Source: Zoogloeaceae bacterium (lineage in GTDB: Bacteria; Pseudomonadota; Gammaproteobacteria; Burkholderiales; Rhodocyclaceae). From it: 23,947 nucleotides of DNA. The notes under the pieces are model-generated. The model was not told the DNA's origin and did no database searches. It was given only the letters and a program-made list of their open reading frames with translations. Where the stretch lies: assembly GCA_031267345.1 (NCBI GenBank), contig JAIRZG010000230.1:1-23947 (forward strand), in the 5' to 3' direction. A program made the position numbers and the translations under genes. Shown here in pieces: positions 15,381-23,474 of the stretch; within the stretch, counting starts at the first letter, position 1, and every line of letters begins with the position of its first letter.

Positions 15381-18300
15381 GGCGCTTCGTCCGCCTTTTC
15401 TTCCAGTGCTTCCTCTTTCTCCGGCGCGGCGATGGTTTCCGGCGCGTCTGGCGCATGGACATCGCCATGTTCTGCGGCGGGGGGTTCCGCTGTCCCGTTC
15501 GGATGAATATCGGGCAATATCGAGAGGCGTTCGACTTTCGGGTCAGACCAGGAACCCGTGACCGCGTATTGCAGGCTGAAGACCTTGTTCAGGGGATTTT
15601 GCAAAAAACGTTGCGCCAACAGCGCGGCGGCTCCCACCAGAGGATTGATGGCGATCGCCGTGCCCACCGCCGCCACGCCGCCCAGTTCGGGCTGCATGGT
15701 GAGGTGCAGATCCTGGGTTTCGTCTTTCATGTCGACCTGCCCATTCATCAGCACCCGACCGGAAGGACTGACGATTTGCAGGTCGCCGTCCGTGGTGAGC
15801 ACGCCTTCATTGACGCGCATTTTGGCGTCAATGCGGTCATAGGTGAAGCCTTCGCTGAAAATGTCGCGGAAATCGAGGGAAAGCCTGCGCGTGAAAGATT
15901 GCAGGGAAAGCAGCCCCAACAGCTTGCCCACGCCGGGTTCGATGCGGGAAAACTGCCCGCGTTGGGCGAGAAGTTTCAGGTCGCCCTCCAGGGTTGCCGG
16001 GTCGAGATCCAGAGGCGATCCCGCCCATTCCAGATTGCCTTCCAGCCGCGCCGCGCCACCCCGAACCATGCCGGGATAACCCAGCCGCGCCAGCAGCTTG
16101 CCGCTGTCGCCGCTTTCCAGCTGGAACGCCAGATTGCTCATGCCGGATTGCCGCTCGCCCGCCGATGGGCGCAGACGCCAGAAGCCGTTGCCCGTCAGAC
16201 GCCCTTCCGGATTTTCGATGACAATCTGCTGCAAATGCCACTGTCCGCCCGCGTTTTCCGCCTGCAATTCCAGACGCCCGAAGTGGCGTTCGCCATAAGC
16301 AAAATCGCCAATGCGAATATCCATGCCGGGCAGACTTTCAAGGAGTTCGGCGGGAATACTGGCGGTATCGGTTTCACCGCCCTCCGCAGCGGCGTCCGCG
16401 TCGCCCAACCGCAAGCGGCGCAAATCCGCCGTAATCTTGCCGCCGCGATCCGCATTCCGATCGCCATCCCAGGCAATATCGCCCACCAGTTCATCCGCCG
16501 CCACCGTGACGCGCATTTGCTCGCCTTCAGGGCGCAAGCGCAGGCTGGCGTTGTTCAGCGTCGCGCCAAAGGCGATGATTTTTTGCGCTTCAAGCGCCGC
16601 CAGGTTGAGCGCGGGCAGGCCGACCGCCTCCGCTTCCTGCGCCTCTGCTGTCGCGCCGCCGACGTTACCGGCAAACAGCAGTCGCCGCCAGGCATCCAGA
16701 TTCAGGCGCGTCTGGCGCACATAAAGGTTCAAACCGCTTTCCGGCAGACGCGGCGCTTGCCCAATGCCGATTGCGCCGCGTTCCAACTCGCCCGCGCGGC
16801 GCAACAGGAGCGCCGCAACCCGTGGGCGGACGCCATCGCCCAGCGTGATCCGGATCTGTTCGCGCTCCCCCGCGCCCCGATTGCCCTGCACCCGCAAGGG
16901 CCAGGTTTCCCCGGCGCTTTTGGCGAAGGGGAAAGGCAGGGTGGACGTCAGGCCTTCCAGCGTGGAGGTCACGAGAAACTCGGATGCCTTGGGCGCGATG
17001 CGAACATCCGCCTGCCAGAGGATGTTGCCGGAAAGCGCCGTCCGCAGCGGATGTTTGACGTAGCGCATCAATTCCTGCGCCGACGCGCCGCCTTTGGCCT
17101 GAACATGTATCGTCTTCTGCGTCCCGCCCGCCTGTTCTTCCGGCGCAATCGTCAGACGGAAAGGCGCGCCCAGCAACCTGCCCTTGAGTTCATCGGCGCG
17201 CGCCATCTGTCCGGAAAATTCCAGAACGCCCTGCACATTCTGCGCGGGCGGCAATCCCTGCATGAACCGCACCTGATTATCGAGAAAATGATAACGCCCT
17301 TCGGCGGTGGTCGCCGCCATGTCGGCGAGCGGCAAATCCAGCTTGAGTTCCAGCCGCCCCGCGCCACTGGCGCTCATGTCGCGGGTGGCGTGACCGATAA
17401 AGCCCGCGACCGGGCTTTGCTCGATAAAGCGCAGGAATTCCGCTGTCGGGCCGCTGGCCTCGCCAGTCACCAGCAGATGCGGCGTTTTGGTATGAAAGCG
17501 GGGAATTTCGACCTGCGCATTGCGCACCTGCGCGCCCAACGAACGCGCGCCGGAGGCCGAAATTTTCATTCCCGCGCCAAATTCCAGATTACCGTGGATG
17601 TCCTCCATCTCCGGCCAGCCCTCGCCATAATGCAGATGAATATCTTTTGCCTGAACGCGCACACTGAATTCGCCCGTCTCTTTTCTGGACGGCTCAAAAG
17701 GAAAGTCCCGCAAATCGCCGCGCAAGCGCAAACTGCCCGTCCCCGTTCCCGCCAGCAACGCGCTGCGCAGCCATTGGGCGACATTCGGGTGCACGACGCG
17801 CGGCATGTAACGCCAGACCTCCGTCGCCTTGGCCTCGGTAAATTCGCCCTGAAGATCAATTTCGCCCGGCCCTTCCGCCAGACTTTGATAACTGCCGCGC
17901 GTCTTTCCCTGCACATGCGGCGAGACAAAGTCCAGGGCGCGAATTTCCGCCTTCATCCCCTTGGCGTTGCGTCGCCACTCGACCTGCGCGTAGAGGCGCG
18001 TCAGCGGAAACTGCGGCTCGTCGAACACGGCGGGCAGGGCCAGCGTCGCCTGCTGGCTCTCCAGCGTGAGCTTGCCGCCCGTCGCGTTGGCGACCAGCTT
18101 GCCGGAAAACCCGGAAACGCCCGGCGTCTTGTCCACCGCCTTGAATCCCAGCCGTTCAAAAGCCGCCTCCACGCTGTAGTCTTGGCGAGCCGCGTTCTCC
18201 GCGAACAGGTCCGGATTCCAGCGCGCTTTCACCTGCCGCAACACGCCTTGCGGCTGATGGCGGGCGATCCGGTCGCGGGTTTCGGGCGTGAGCGGCAAAG

Positions 18301-19492
18301 CTTCCGTCAGGCGGACAAGCTGCGCCAAATCCAGCGCATTGACGGAAACCCTTGCCGTCCTGGCGGTTTTTGCGGACGGCCATGTTTTGTTCGCGGAAGG
18401 CGTTTCCGCGTTGTTGGCGGTATCGCTTTCCACGCGCATTTGCCATTCAATCTGCATGTCCAGATCGGGGATGCGGATGGCGTCGCCTTGGGGTAATTGC
18501 GCTGCCAGCGTCAGGTCGCGGCTGGCGACGCGCCAGGAGACAAGATCGGAGGACAGGCCGCGCGACGCCTGTAGCCGTCCCTGCAAGCGCGAGATTTCCA
18601 ACATGGGCAAATCCGCGCCCAGACGCAGACGGGCATCCACCAACGCCACATCGCCCGTGCCCTGCCAGCCGCGTTCGCCGCGCTGCGCCCAGAGACGCAG
18701 GGCGCCGATTCCGCGCTCAATCCGCACACCTTCCGCAGTGAGTCTATTTTGTTCCAGCCGTTGATGAATTTCCGGCAGATTCGCCGCTTCCAGTCGCGTA
18801 TAGACCTGCCCGCGCCACGCCCGCCAATCCGCCGCGTCGCCGGATAATTCCCCGCGCGCCTCCAGCGCCGCCGCCAGATGCGCGGGTGGCTGCGCCACCA
18901 GTCCGAAACGATGCCGCCGCCCGCGATTGCGCCACTCCAGATGCGCCGACTGCAATACCAGCGGCGGCGCGGCATGGAGATCATCCTGCCAGATCAGCCT
19001 TGCGTCCTGAATGCGAATGCGCTGCTGCGCCAGCAACCACTTCAACGCCGCGCCATCGCCCTGGTCTTCCTCTTCTGCGCTGGAGAGCGGCAGACCCGCC
19101 ACAAAAATCCTGCCTTCCCTGTCACGCCGAATCAGCAGTTCCGGCTTTTCCAGAGACAGCAGCGCAAAGGTCGGCTCACCCTGCCACAAGGACAACAGCG
19201 AATGCCAGGACAACACGCCGTCGACCCGCGCCAATCGCAAGGCTGCCGCGCCTTCGGCATTGAAAATCTGCACATCATGCAAGGTCACGCCCGGATTCAG
19301 TCCCGACCAACGCGCTTCCAGTCGTCCCAACCGCAGTTCCGTTCCCAACGCGCGACTGACCAGCGTCTCGATTTCCGGCTGATAGCGCGGCAATTCCGGC
19401 AGCAGCCAGAAGCGCAATACCAGCGTCAGCGCCGTAAAGCCCAGATAAAGCGCGAACAGGAACCAGAAGAACAAACGAAAAAGGCGGCGCAT
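15377..19492 (-). CDS. yhdP: YhdP family AsmA-like envelope protein
   Basis: This 1371-residue protein has one N-terminal membrane segment (about residues 4-30, LFRLFFWFLFALYLGFTALTLV) and then a very long beta-rich periplasmic region. The opening (RFWLLPELPRYQPEIETLVSRALG) and the C-terminal AVTGSWSDPKVERL identify the YhdP family. Family members span the periplasm and take part in phospholipid transport to the outer membrane together with TamB and YdbH. After the conserved end there is an acidic, Pro/Ala/Glu-rich tail of about 45 residues, which should be disordered. It is the first gene of a likely yhdP-amidase transcript. Large antisense frames over it are shadows produced by G+C-rich codon use. 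Confidence 0.93.
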   Translation of the reverse strand: MRRLFRLFFWFLFALYLGFTALTLVLRFWLLPELPRYQPEIETLVSRALGTELRLGRLEARWSGLNPGVTLHDVQIFNAEGAAALRLARVDGVLSWHSLLSLWQGEPTFALLSLEKPELLIRRDREGRIFVAGLPLSSAEEEDQGDGAALKWLLAQQRIRIQDARLIWQDDLHAAPPLVLQSAHLEWRNRGRRHRFGLVAQPPAHLAAALEARGELSGDAADWRAWRGQVYTRLEAANLPEIHQRLEQNRLTAEGVRIERGIGALRLWAQRGERGWQGTGDVALVDARLRLGADLPMLEISRLQGRLQASRGLSSDLVSWRVASRDLTLAAQLPQGDAIRIPDLDMQIEWQMRVESDTANNAETPSANKTWPSAKTARTARVSVNALDLAQLVRLTEALPLTPETRDRIARHQPQGVLRQVKARWNPDLFAENAARQDYSVEAAFERLGFKAVDKTPGVSGFSGKLVANATGGKLTLESQQATLALPAVFDEPQFPLTRLYAQVEWRRNAKGMKAEIRALDFVSPHVQGKTRGSYQSLAEGPGEIDLQGEFTEAKATEVWRYMPRVVHPNVAQWLRSALLAGTGTGSLRLRGDLRDFPFEPSRKETGEFSVRVQAKDIHLHYGEGWPEMEDIHGNLEFGAGMKISASGARSLGAQVRNAQVEIPRFHTKTPHLLVTGEASGPTAEFLRFIEQSPVAGFIGHATRDMSASGAGRLELKLDLPLADMAATTAEGRYHFLDNQVRFMQGLPPAQNVQGVLEFSGQMARADELKGRLLGAPFRLTIAPEEQAGGTQKTIHVQAKGGASAQELMRYVKHPLRTALSGNILWQADVRIAPKASEFLVTSTLEGLTSTLPFPFAKSAGETWPLRVQGNRGAGEREQIRITLGDGVRPRVAALLLRRAGELERGAIGIGQAPRLPESGLNLYVRQTRLNLDAWRRLLFAGNVGGATAEAQEAEAVGLPALNLAALEAQKIIAFGATLNNASLRLRPEGEQMRVTVAADELVGDIAWDGDRNADRGGKITADLRRLRLGDADAAAEGGETDTASIPAELLESLPGMDIRIGDFAYGERHFGRLELQAENAGGQWHLQQIVIENPEGRLTGNGFWRLRPSAGERQSGMSNLAFQLESGDSGKLLARLGYPGMVRGGAARLEGNLEWAGSPLDLDPATLEGDLKLLAQRGQFSRIEPGVGKLLGLLSLQSFTRRLSLDFRDIFSEGFTYDRIDAKMRVNEGVLTTDGDLQIVSPSGRVLMNGQVDMKDETQDLHLTMQPELGGVAAVGTAIAINPLVGAAALLAQRFLQNPLNKVFSLQYAVTGSWSDPKVERLSILPDIHPNGTAEPPAAEHGDVHAPDAPETIAAPEKEEALEEKADEAP

Positions 19493-19554
19493 GAAAACGT
19501 GTTATCCCGTGTGGAAAATTTCCGCGCCCTCTGACTTACAGAAGGCCGCCACGA

Positions 19555-19582
19555 ATTGTAAACCGCATTTCCCCTGCGACAA
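19555..19582 (-). promoter_or_regulatory. candidate sigma-70 promoter for yhdP
   Basis: Read on the minus strand, TTGTCG (19577-19582; 4 of 6 matches to the -35 consensus) is followed after 16 bases by TACAAT (19555-19560; 5 of 6 matches to the -10 consensus). The -10 box is about 62 bases upstream of the yhdP ATG. This is a sequence match only. Confidence 0.45.
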
Positions 19583-19602
19583 CGTGACAAAATGTTGAAC
19601 TA

Positions 19603-20097
19603 CTAATCCCGAAAATTGCCGGAGCGGACCGGAAAATCGGTGATGCTTTTGCCGACCAGCGCAATCGCCGCTTGCAGGTCGTCGCGTTTCGCGCCCTGCA
19701 CCCGCACGGCGTCGCCCTGAATGGACGCTTGCACCTTGATTTTGCTGTCTTTTATCAGCCTGACGATTTTTTTCGCCAGTTCGGTTTCAATGCCGCTTTT
19801 GATTTTCAGTTCCTGCTTGACCTTGTTGCCGGAAACTTTTTGTACGCTCTGCTGGTCGAGGCGTTTGACGCTTTCCTTTTCCTTTTTCTCCATCGCCGGA
19901 AAAAGGATGTCTTTGATCTGGTCGAGTTGAAAATCGGAATCGCCGTGCAGGATGATGGTTTTGTTTTTTTCGTCCAGTTCCGCCTTGGCGGCAGTGCCCT
20001 TGAAATCGTAGCGGTTGTCGATCTGCCGCGCGGCGACATCCACGGCGTTTTTCAAGGCTTCCATGTCGGCTTCGGAAGTAAAGTCAAAAGAAGGCAT
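19603..20097 (-). CDS. yajQ: YajQ family nucleotide-binding protein
   Basis: This 164-residue protein has the YajQ hallmarks: the opening MPSFDFTSEAD, NRYDFKGT, and a C-terminal block QASIQGDAVRVQGAKRDDLQ, with a length typical of the family. YajQ proteins have two ferredoxin-like halves and bind nucleotides or nucleic acid. A Xanthomonas homologue binds cyclic di-GMP and acts with a transcription factor, but whether this one does is unknown. The start at 20097 is fixed by AGGGAG (20105-20110, minus) with a 7-base spacer. That ribosome site lies directly against the ppnP stop codon, so the two genes are almost certainly co-transcribed. Confidence 0.95.
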   Translation of the reverse strand: MPSFDFTSEADMEALKNAVDVAARQIDNRYDFKGTAAKAELDEKNKTIILHGDSDFQLDQIKDILFPAMEKKEKESVKRLDQQSVQKVSGNKVKQELKIKSGIETELAKKIVRLIKDSKIKVQASIQGDAVRVQGAKRDDLQAAIALVGKSITDFPVRSGNFRD

Positions 20098-20109
20098 GAT
20101 TGAACTCCC

Positions 20110-20436
20110 TTAAGCGTAATAGCAAACGTAGTGATACGGCTCGCCCGTCACTTCAATCTCGAAGCTGGAATTGCCGGGGACGTTGAAGGATTCGCCCGCG
20201 CCGCAGGTTTTCCATTCCGTTTCGCCTTGCAGCCGCACGCGACAGGCGCCGGCGACGGTCTCCATCACTTCCGGCGCGCCAGTGTTGAAGGTGAGCGTGG
20301 ACGGCAAAATCACGCCGATGGTTTTTTTGGAGCCGTCGGCAAACAGCACGGTATGGCTGACGCACTTGCCGTCGAAATAGACATTGCCCGCTTTCAGCAC
20401 GGAAACATTGTCGAAGGAATCTGTTTTGCTGGTCAT
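20110..20436 (-). CDS. ppnP: pyrimidine/purine nucleoside phosphorylase
   Basis: This 108-residue single-domain cupin belongs to the PpnP (YaiE, DUF1255) family. Supporting sequence includes the conserved core DGSKKTIGVILPSTLTFNTG, PEVMETVAG and FNVPGNSSFEI near the C-terminus. PpnP phosphorolyses several purine and pyrimidine nucleosides to base and pentose 1-phosphate in the cytosol. It is 12 bases upstream of yajQ and 73 bases downstream of argG on the same strand. The ribosome site is weak (AGG about 8 bases before the ATG). Confidence 0.94.
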   Translation of the reverse strand: MTSKTDSFDNVSVLKAGNVYFDGKCVSHTVLFADGSKKTIGVILPSTLTFNTGAPEVMETVAGACRVRLQGETEWKTCGAGESFNVPGNSSFEIEVTGEPYHYVCYYA

Positions 20437-20454
20437 GTTGTAACCTATTGGAAT

Positions 20455-20484
20455 ATCAGGGCGACCACGACGGGCCGCCCTGAT
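20455..20484 (-). terminator. hairpin between argG and ppnP (possible terminator or processing site)
   Basis: A perfect 9-base inverted repeat, ATCAGGGCG (20455-20463) and CGCCCTGAT (20476-20484), encloses a 12-base loop in the argG-ppnP gap. In the transcribed direction it is followed by ATTCC rather than a T tract, so it is at best a weak terminator. It may instead protect the 3' end of argG mRNA and reduce read-through into ppnP. Confidence 0.4.
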
Positions 20485-20509
20485 TGGATGAAAGAGGACA
20501 AGTCCCCAT

Positions 20510-21745
20510 CTATTTCTGTTGCTTGCGCGCCTTCAGATTCGCCGCAATCCGCAAACGCAACGCATTCAGTTTGATGAAGCCCGCAGCGTCCTTCTGGTCG
20601 TAGGCGCCGGCGTCGTCCTCGAAGGTGGCGATGGTGGAATCGAACAGGGAATCCGTTTTGGAATCGCGTCCCGCGACGATGACATTGCCTTTGTAGAGTT
20701 TCAGGCGCACGGCGCCGTTCACGTTTTGCTGGGTGTAGTCGATTAAGGCTTGCAGCGCATAACGTTCGGGACTCCACCAGTAGCCGTTGTAAATCAGGCT
20801 GGCGTAGCGCGGCATGAGGTCATCCTTCAAGTGGGCGGCTTCGCGGTCGAGAGTGACGGATTCGATGGCGCGGTGCGCCTTCAGCAGAATCGTGCCGCCG
20901 GGAGTTTCGTAGCAGCCGCGCGACTTCATGCCGACGTAGCGGTTTTCCACGAGGTCAAGCCGACCGATGCCGTGCTTGCCCCCCAGTTTGTTCAGCGTTG
21001 CCAGCAGTTCGCGCGCCTTCAGGCGTTGCCCGTTGAGGGCGACCAGATCGCCGCGCTCAAAATCCAGATCGACGTATTCGGCTTGATCGGGCGCTTTTTC
21101 CGGCGAAACCGTCCAGCGCCACATTTCTTCTTCCGCTTCCGCCGCCGGGTCTTCCAGATGGCGGCCTTCGTAGGAAATGTGCAACAGGTTGGCGTCCATT
21201 GAGTACGGCGAACCGCCCTGCCGATGCTTCATCTCCACGGGGATGCCGTTCTTTTCGGCGTAGGCGAGCAGTTTTTCACGCGAGAGCAAATCCCATTCGC
21301 GCCACGGGGCGATGATTTTGATGCCGGGTTTCAGGGCGTAAGCGCCGAGTTCAAAGCGCATCTGATCGTTGCCCTTGCCGGTCGCGCCATGCGAGATGGC
21401 GTCCGCGCCGGTCTTCTCCACGATTTCAATCAGCCGCTTGGCAATCAACGGGCGGGCGATAGAGGTGCCGAGCAGATACTCGCCTTCGTAAATGGCGTTG
21501 GCGCGGAACATGGGAAAGACGAAATCGCGCACGAATTCTTCGCGCAGGTCGTCGATGAAGATGTTTTCCGGCTTGATGCCGAATTGCAGCGCCTTCTGCC
21601 GTGCCGGTTCGAGTTCCTCGCCCTGCCCCAGATCGGCGGTGAACGTCACTACCTCGCACTGGTAGGTATCTTGCAACCACTTGAGAATTACCGAAGTATC
21701 CAGCCCGCCAGAGTAGGCGAGCACTGCTTTTTTAATGTCGATCAT
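20510..21745 (-). CDS. argG: argininosuccinate synthase (type 1)
   Basis: This 411-residue enzyme joins citrulline and aspartate with ATP to make argininosuccinate, the penultimate step of arginine synthesis, in the cytosol. The ATP-binding motif AYSGGLDTS is at residues 10-18. GATGKGNDQMRFE, PWREW and GSPYSMDANLLH are typical of the family. The start is set at ATG 21745 because MIDIKKAVLAYSGGLDTS matches the family N-terminus. The frame is open for 50 more codons upstream to 21895, but that extension is Cys- and Arg-rich and has no counterpart in ArgG proteins. No convincing ArgR box pair was found. Confidence 0.96.
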   Translation of the reverse strand: MIDIKKAVLAYSGGLDTSVILKWLQDTYQCEVVTFTADLGQGEELEPARQKALQFGIKPENIFIDDLREEFVRDFVFPMFRANAIYEGEYLLGTSIARPLIAKRLIEIVEKTGADAISHGATGKGNDQMRFELGAYALKPGIKIIAPWREWDLLSREKLLAYAEKNGIPVEMKHRQGGSPYSMDANLLHISYEGRHLEDPAAEAEEEMWRWTVSPEKAPDQAEYVDLDFERGDLVALNGQRLKARELLATLNKLGGKHGIGRLDLVENRYVGMKSRGCYETPGGTILLKAHRAIESVTLDREAAHLKDDLMPRYASLIYNGYWWSPERYALQALIDYTQQNVNGAVRLKLYKGNVIVAGRDSKTDSLFDSTIATFEDDAGAYDQKDAAGFIKLNALRLRIAANLKARKQQK

Positions 21746-21800
21746 GTTTGACCTGTCGATGAATCGGGCGCGCCCGGATTTTGCAAAAATGCAGAGTTTA

Positions 21801-21822
21801 CCACCACGACAGCGGGTGGTGG
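21801..21822. repeat. inverted repeat in the argG leader
   Basis: CCACCAC (21801-21807) and GTGGTGG (21816-21822) form a perfect 7-base stem with an 8-base loop, about 55 bases upstream of the argG start. It could fold in the argG leader RNA. No T tract follows on either strand. Confidence 0.45.
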
Positions 21823-21990
21823 AGAACCGGAAGGGACAGACACACAGGGCTGGAGCATGAAAATTTGTTAGCAATCCTGCTGCCGACCCTGGCATTGGAA
21901 GGCGCGGTGGTCCCAGTGTAGCTTGTCACCCCTCTCCGGATTTTCCGAAGATAACACAATTTATGACTTCATCGTAAAACCAACTCTGGT

Positions 21991-22091
21991 TGAAACCCCG
22001 CCCTAAAGGGCGGGGTTTCAGGCGACCGTTTTGGGAGGGGAGAGAAACCCCTTCCAAAACACGTTAGACCGACAGGCCTGAAGGCCTGTCG
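21991..22091. repeat. cluster of three successive hairpins
   Basis: Hairpin 1 has perfect 13-base arms (21991-22003 and 22008-22020) around TAAA. Hairpin 2 has 13-base arms with one mismatch (22028-22040 and 22048-22060) around AGAGAAA. Hairpin 3 has perfect 10-base arms, CGACAGGCCT/AGGCCTGTCG (22070-22079 and 22082-22091), around GA. Gaps between hairpins are only 7 and 9 bases. Hairpin 3 is followed by CTAATTTCTT and could end plus-strand transcription. The group resembles small palindromic mobile elements or IS200/IS605-type ends, but no transposase is present. Confidence 0.6.
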
Positions 22092-22142
22092 CTAATTTCT
22101 TGCTGGAAAATGAAAACAACGGCATTCCTGAAAACAGTCCAC

Positions 22143-22171
22143 TTGCGCACTGGATGCAAAACTGATATTGT
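22143..22171 (+). promoter_or_regulatory. candidate promoter of the methyltransferase gene
   Basis: TTGCGC (22143-22148; 3 of 6 to the -35 consensus) and TATTGT (22166-22171; 4 of 6 to the -10 consensus) are 17 bases apart. Transcription would begin near 22178, leaving a leader of about 38 bases before ATG 22216. This favours that start over the upstream TTG. The match is modest. Confidence 0.35.
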
Positions 22172-22186
22172 TTTTAGAACAAAATC
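22164..22186. promoter_or_regulatory. operator-like palindrome overlapping the candidate -10 box
   Basis: The arms GAT-a-TTGTT (22164-22172) and AACAA-a-ATC (22178-22186) are symmetric except for one central A/A pair, with a 5-base spacer TTTAG. The site covers the candidate -10 hexamer, a common position for a repressor site. It could instead be a chance A+T-rich palindrome. Confidence 0.35.
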
Positions 22187-22215
22187 ATACAGTGCGCCTG
22201 CCTCATCCTTCTGAA

Positions 22216-23361
22216 ATGACCCCCTCCCCCCTCTCTCGCTGCCGGGTTTGTCACGCGCCGCTCCCGAAATTACCCCTGCTGCAGTACAAAAACATGCCCG
22301 TTTTCGCGCAAAATTTCCCGGCTTCGGCGGAAGTCGCCGCCGACCGCGGCGCGGATTTGCGGCTCCACGCCTGCGCATTCTGCGGCCTGGCGCAGCTTCC
22401 CGGCCCGCCCGTTCCCTATTACCGTGAAGTCATCCGGGCTACCGCCTACTCGCCGGAGATGGAAGCCTTTCGCCGCGATCAGTTCGCCGACTGGATCGCG
22501 CGCTACGATTTGCGTGGCAAACGACTCCTCGAAATCGGCTGCGGACGCGGCGAATATCTCCATTTGTTGCAGACTGCGGGTGTGCAGGCGCACGGCATTG
22601 AATACTCGGCGGTCTCTGTCGCCGCCTGTCGGCACGCTGGCTTATCCGCCAGTCGCGCTTATATCGGGCGCAATTGCCAGCGATTGCGCCTGCCGCGGTT
22701 CGATGCCTTTGCCAGCTTCAATTTCATTGAACACTGGCCGGATCCCGTCGCCAGTCTGCGCGGTATCCGCAACAATCTGGAAGACCACGCCATTGGCCTG
22801 ATCGAAGCGCCAAATTTCGACATGATTTTGCGCCAGGGGCTTTATTCTGAATTCATCAGCGATCATCTTTCCTATTTCACCGCCGATACCCTGTGCTACA
22901 CTTTGCAAACCGCGGGATTTGAAATTCTGGAGCGCCGGAGCGTCTGGCATGACTACATCCTGTCCGCCACGGTGCGCAAACGCTCCACGGTCGATCTGTC
23001 GTTGATCCATGCCCGCCGTGACCAGATCGAATGCGCGCTCACCGCCTTTCTGGAGTGTTTTCCGCCGCGAAGCGTTGCCGTTTGGGGGGCAGGCCACCAG
23101 GCGTTGGCCGTCATTGCGCTCTCCGGCATTGCCGGGCGGTTGCGTTATGTCGTGGATTCCGCGCCGTTCAAACAGGGCAAATGCACCCCTGCCACCCACC
23201 TGCCCATCGTCCCGCCCGCAACGCTGAAAAGCGACCCGGTACAGGCGGTCATCGTCATGGCGGCCAGCTATTCCGATGAAGTTGCCCGTATCATCCGCGA
23301 ACAGTACAATCCGGAATTGAAAGTGGTTATCCTGCGGGATGACAGGCTGGAAAATCATTGA
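22216..23361 (+). CDS. zinc-binding SAM-dependent C-methyltransferase
   Basis: The 381-residue protein (from ATG 22216) has the three-part layout of NovU/TylC3/TcaB9-type sugar C-methyltransferases. There is an N-terminal zinc site (C9-x2-C12, C53-x2-C56), a SAM-binding Rossmann domain with LLEIGCGRGEY (104-114), and a C-terminal domain with VWGAGHQ (289-295) and VDSAPFKQG (313-321). DHLSYF (216-221) matches the region carrying the catalytic histidine in that family. Characterised members methylate C3 of dTDP-4-keto-deoxysugars for antibiotics or surface polysaccharides; the substrate here is inferred only as a class. No ribosome site supports the start. TTG 22168 and GTG 22192 are alternatives in frame. 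It is the first plus-strand gene after the hairpin-rich gap. Confidence 0.85.
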   Translation: MTPSPLSRCRVCHAPLPKLPLLQYKNMPVFAQNFPASAEVAADRGADLRLHACAFCGLAQLPGPPVPYYREVIRATAYSPEMEAFRRDQFADWIARYDLRGKRLLEIGCGRGEYLHLLQTAGVQAHGIEYSAVSVAACRHAGLSASRAYIGRNCQRLRLPRFDAFASFNFIEHWPDPVASLRGIRNNLEDHAIGLIEAPNFDMILRQGLYSEFISDHLSYFTADTLCYTLQTAGFEILERRSVWHDYILSATVRKRSTVDLSLIHARRDQIECALTAFLECFPPRSVAVWGAGHQALAVIALSGIAGRLRYVVDSAPFKQGKCTPATHLPIVPPATLKSDPVQAVIVMAASYSDEVARIIREQYNPELKVVILRDDRLENH

Positions 23362-23378
23362 TGTACAACCCAGGATGC

Positions 23379-23400
23379 TTACAACACAATTTTGTTGTAA
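23379..23400. repeat. perfect 8-base inverted repeat after the methyltransferase gene
   Basis: TTACAACA (23379-23386) and TGTTGTAA (23393-23400) flank the 6-base loop CAATTT. There is no T tract after it on the plus strand. It may be a weak terminator, a protein-binding site, or the flank of the adjoining dispersed repeat. Confidence 0.45.
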
Positions 23401-23474
23401 AGGGACTCTGAATAACCGTCATTCCCGCTTGTCGAGGAAATGACGAATTTTGGTTTATTCAGGGTTTTCCCAAT
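23399..23474 (+). repeat. dispersed repeat, copy B
   Basis: This copy shares CTGAATAACCGT and AGGAAATGACG at the same 15-base spacing with copy A at 6021-6096, and also ends in CCCAAT. Its centre is a better palindrome (GTCATTCCCGC against GAGGAAATGAC). The CATTCCCGC/GGAAATG core resembles short palindromic intergenic repeats common in several proteobacteria. Confidence 0.65.

Larger units (their letters stand above)
21746..22215. other. 470-base hairpin-rich intergenic region between argG and the methyltransferase gene
   Basis: This gap separates divergent genes. Next to argG it contains the inverted repeat CCACCAC/GTGGTGG (21801-21807 with 21816-21822), which would be in the argG 5' leader. 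In the middle are three successive strong hairpins (21991-22091). At the right is a candidate promoter with an overlapping palindrome for the methyltransferase gene. No protein-coding frame with a plausible start, ribosome site and composition was seen. The argG promoter was not located confidently. Confidence 0.6.

Noticed and set aside
15455..18496. 1013-residue open frame on the plus strand opposite yhdP
   Set aside because: The length comes from codon bias. The composition is Arg/Gln/Ala-rich with no domain, and yhdP on the other strand is certain.
21746..21895. 50-codon N-terminal extension of argG
   Set aside because: It is Cys/Arg-rich, unlike any ArgG N-terminus, and contains the leader inverted repeat; ATG 21745 matches the family start.
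21991..22091. CRISPR array or tandem repeat
   Set aside because: The three hairpins differ in sequence and there are no repeated units with spacers.
22168..22215. TTG start for the methyltransferase gene, 16 codons upstream
   Set aside because: It would lie at the candidate -10 box, has no ribosome site, and the added residues are not part of the zinc domain; it remains possible.
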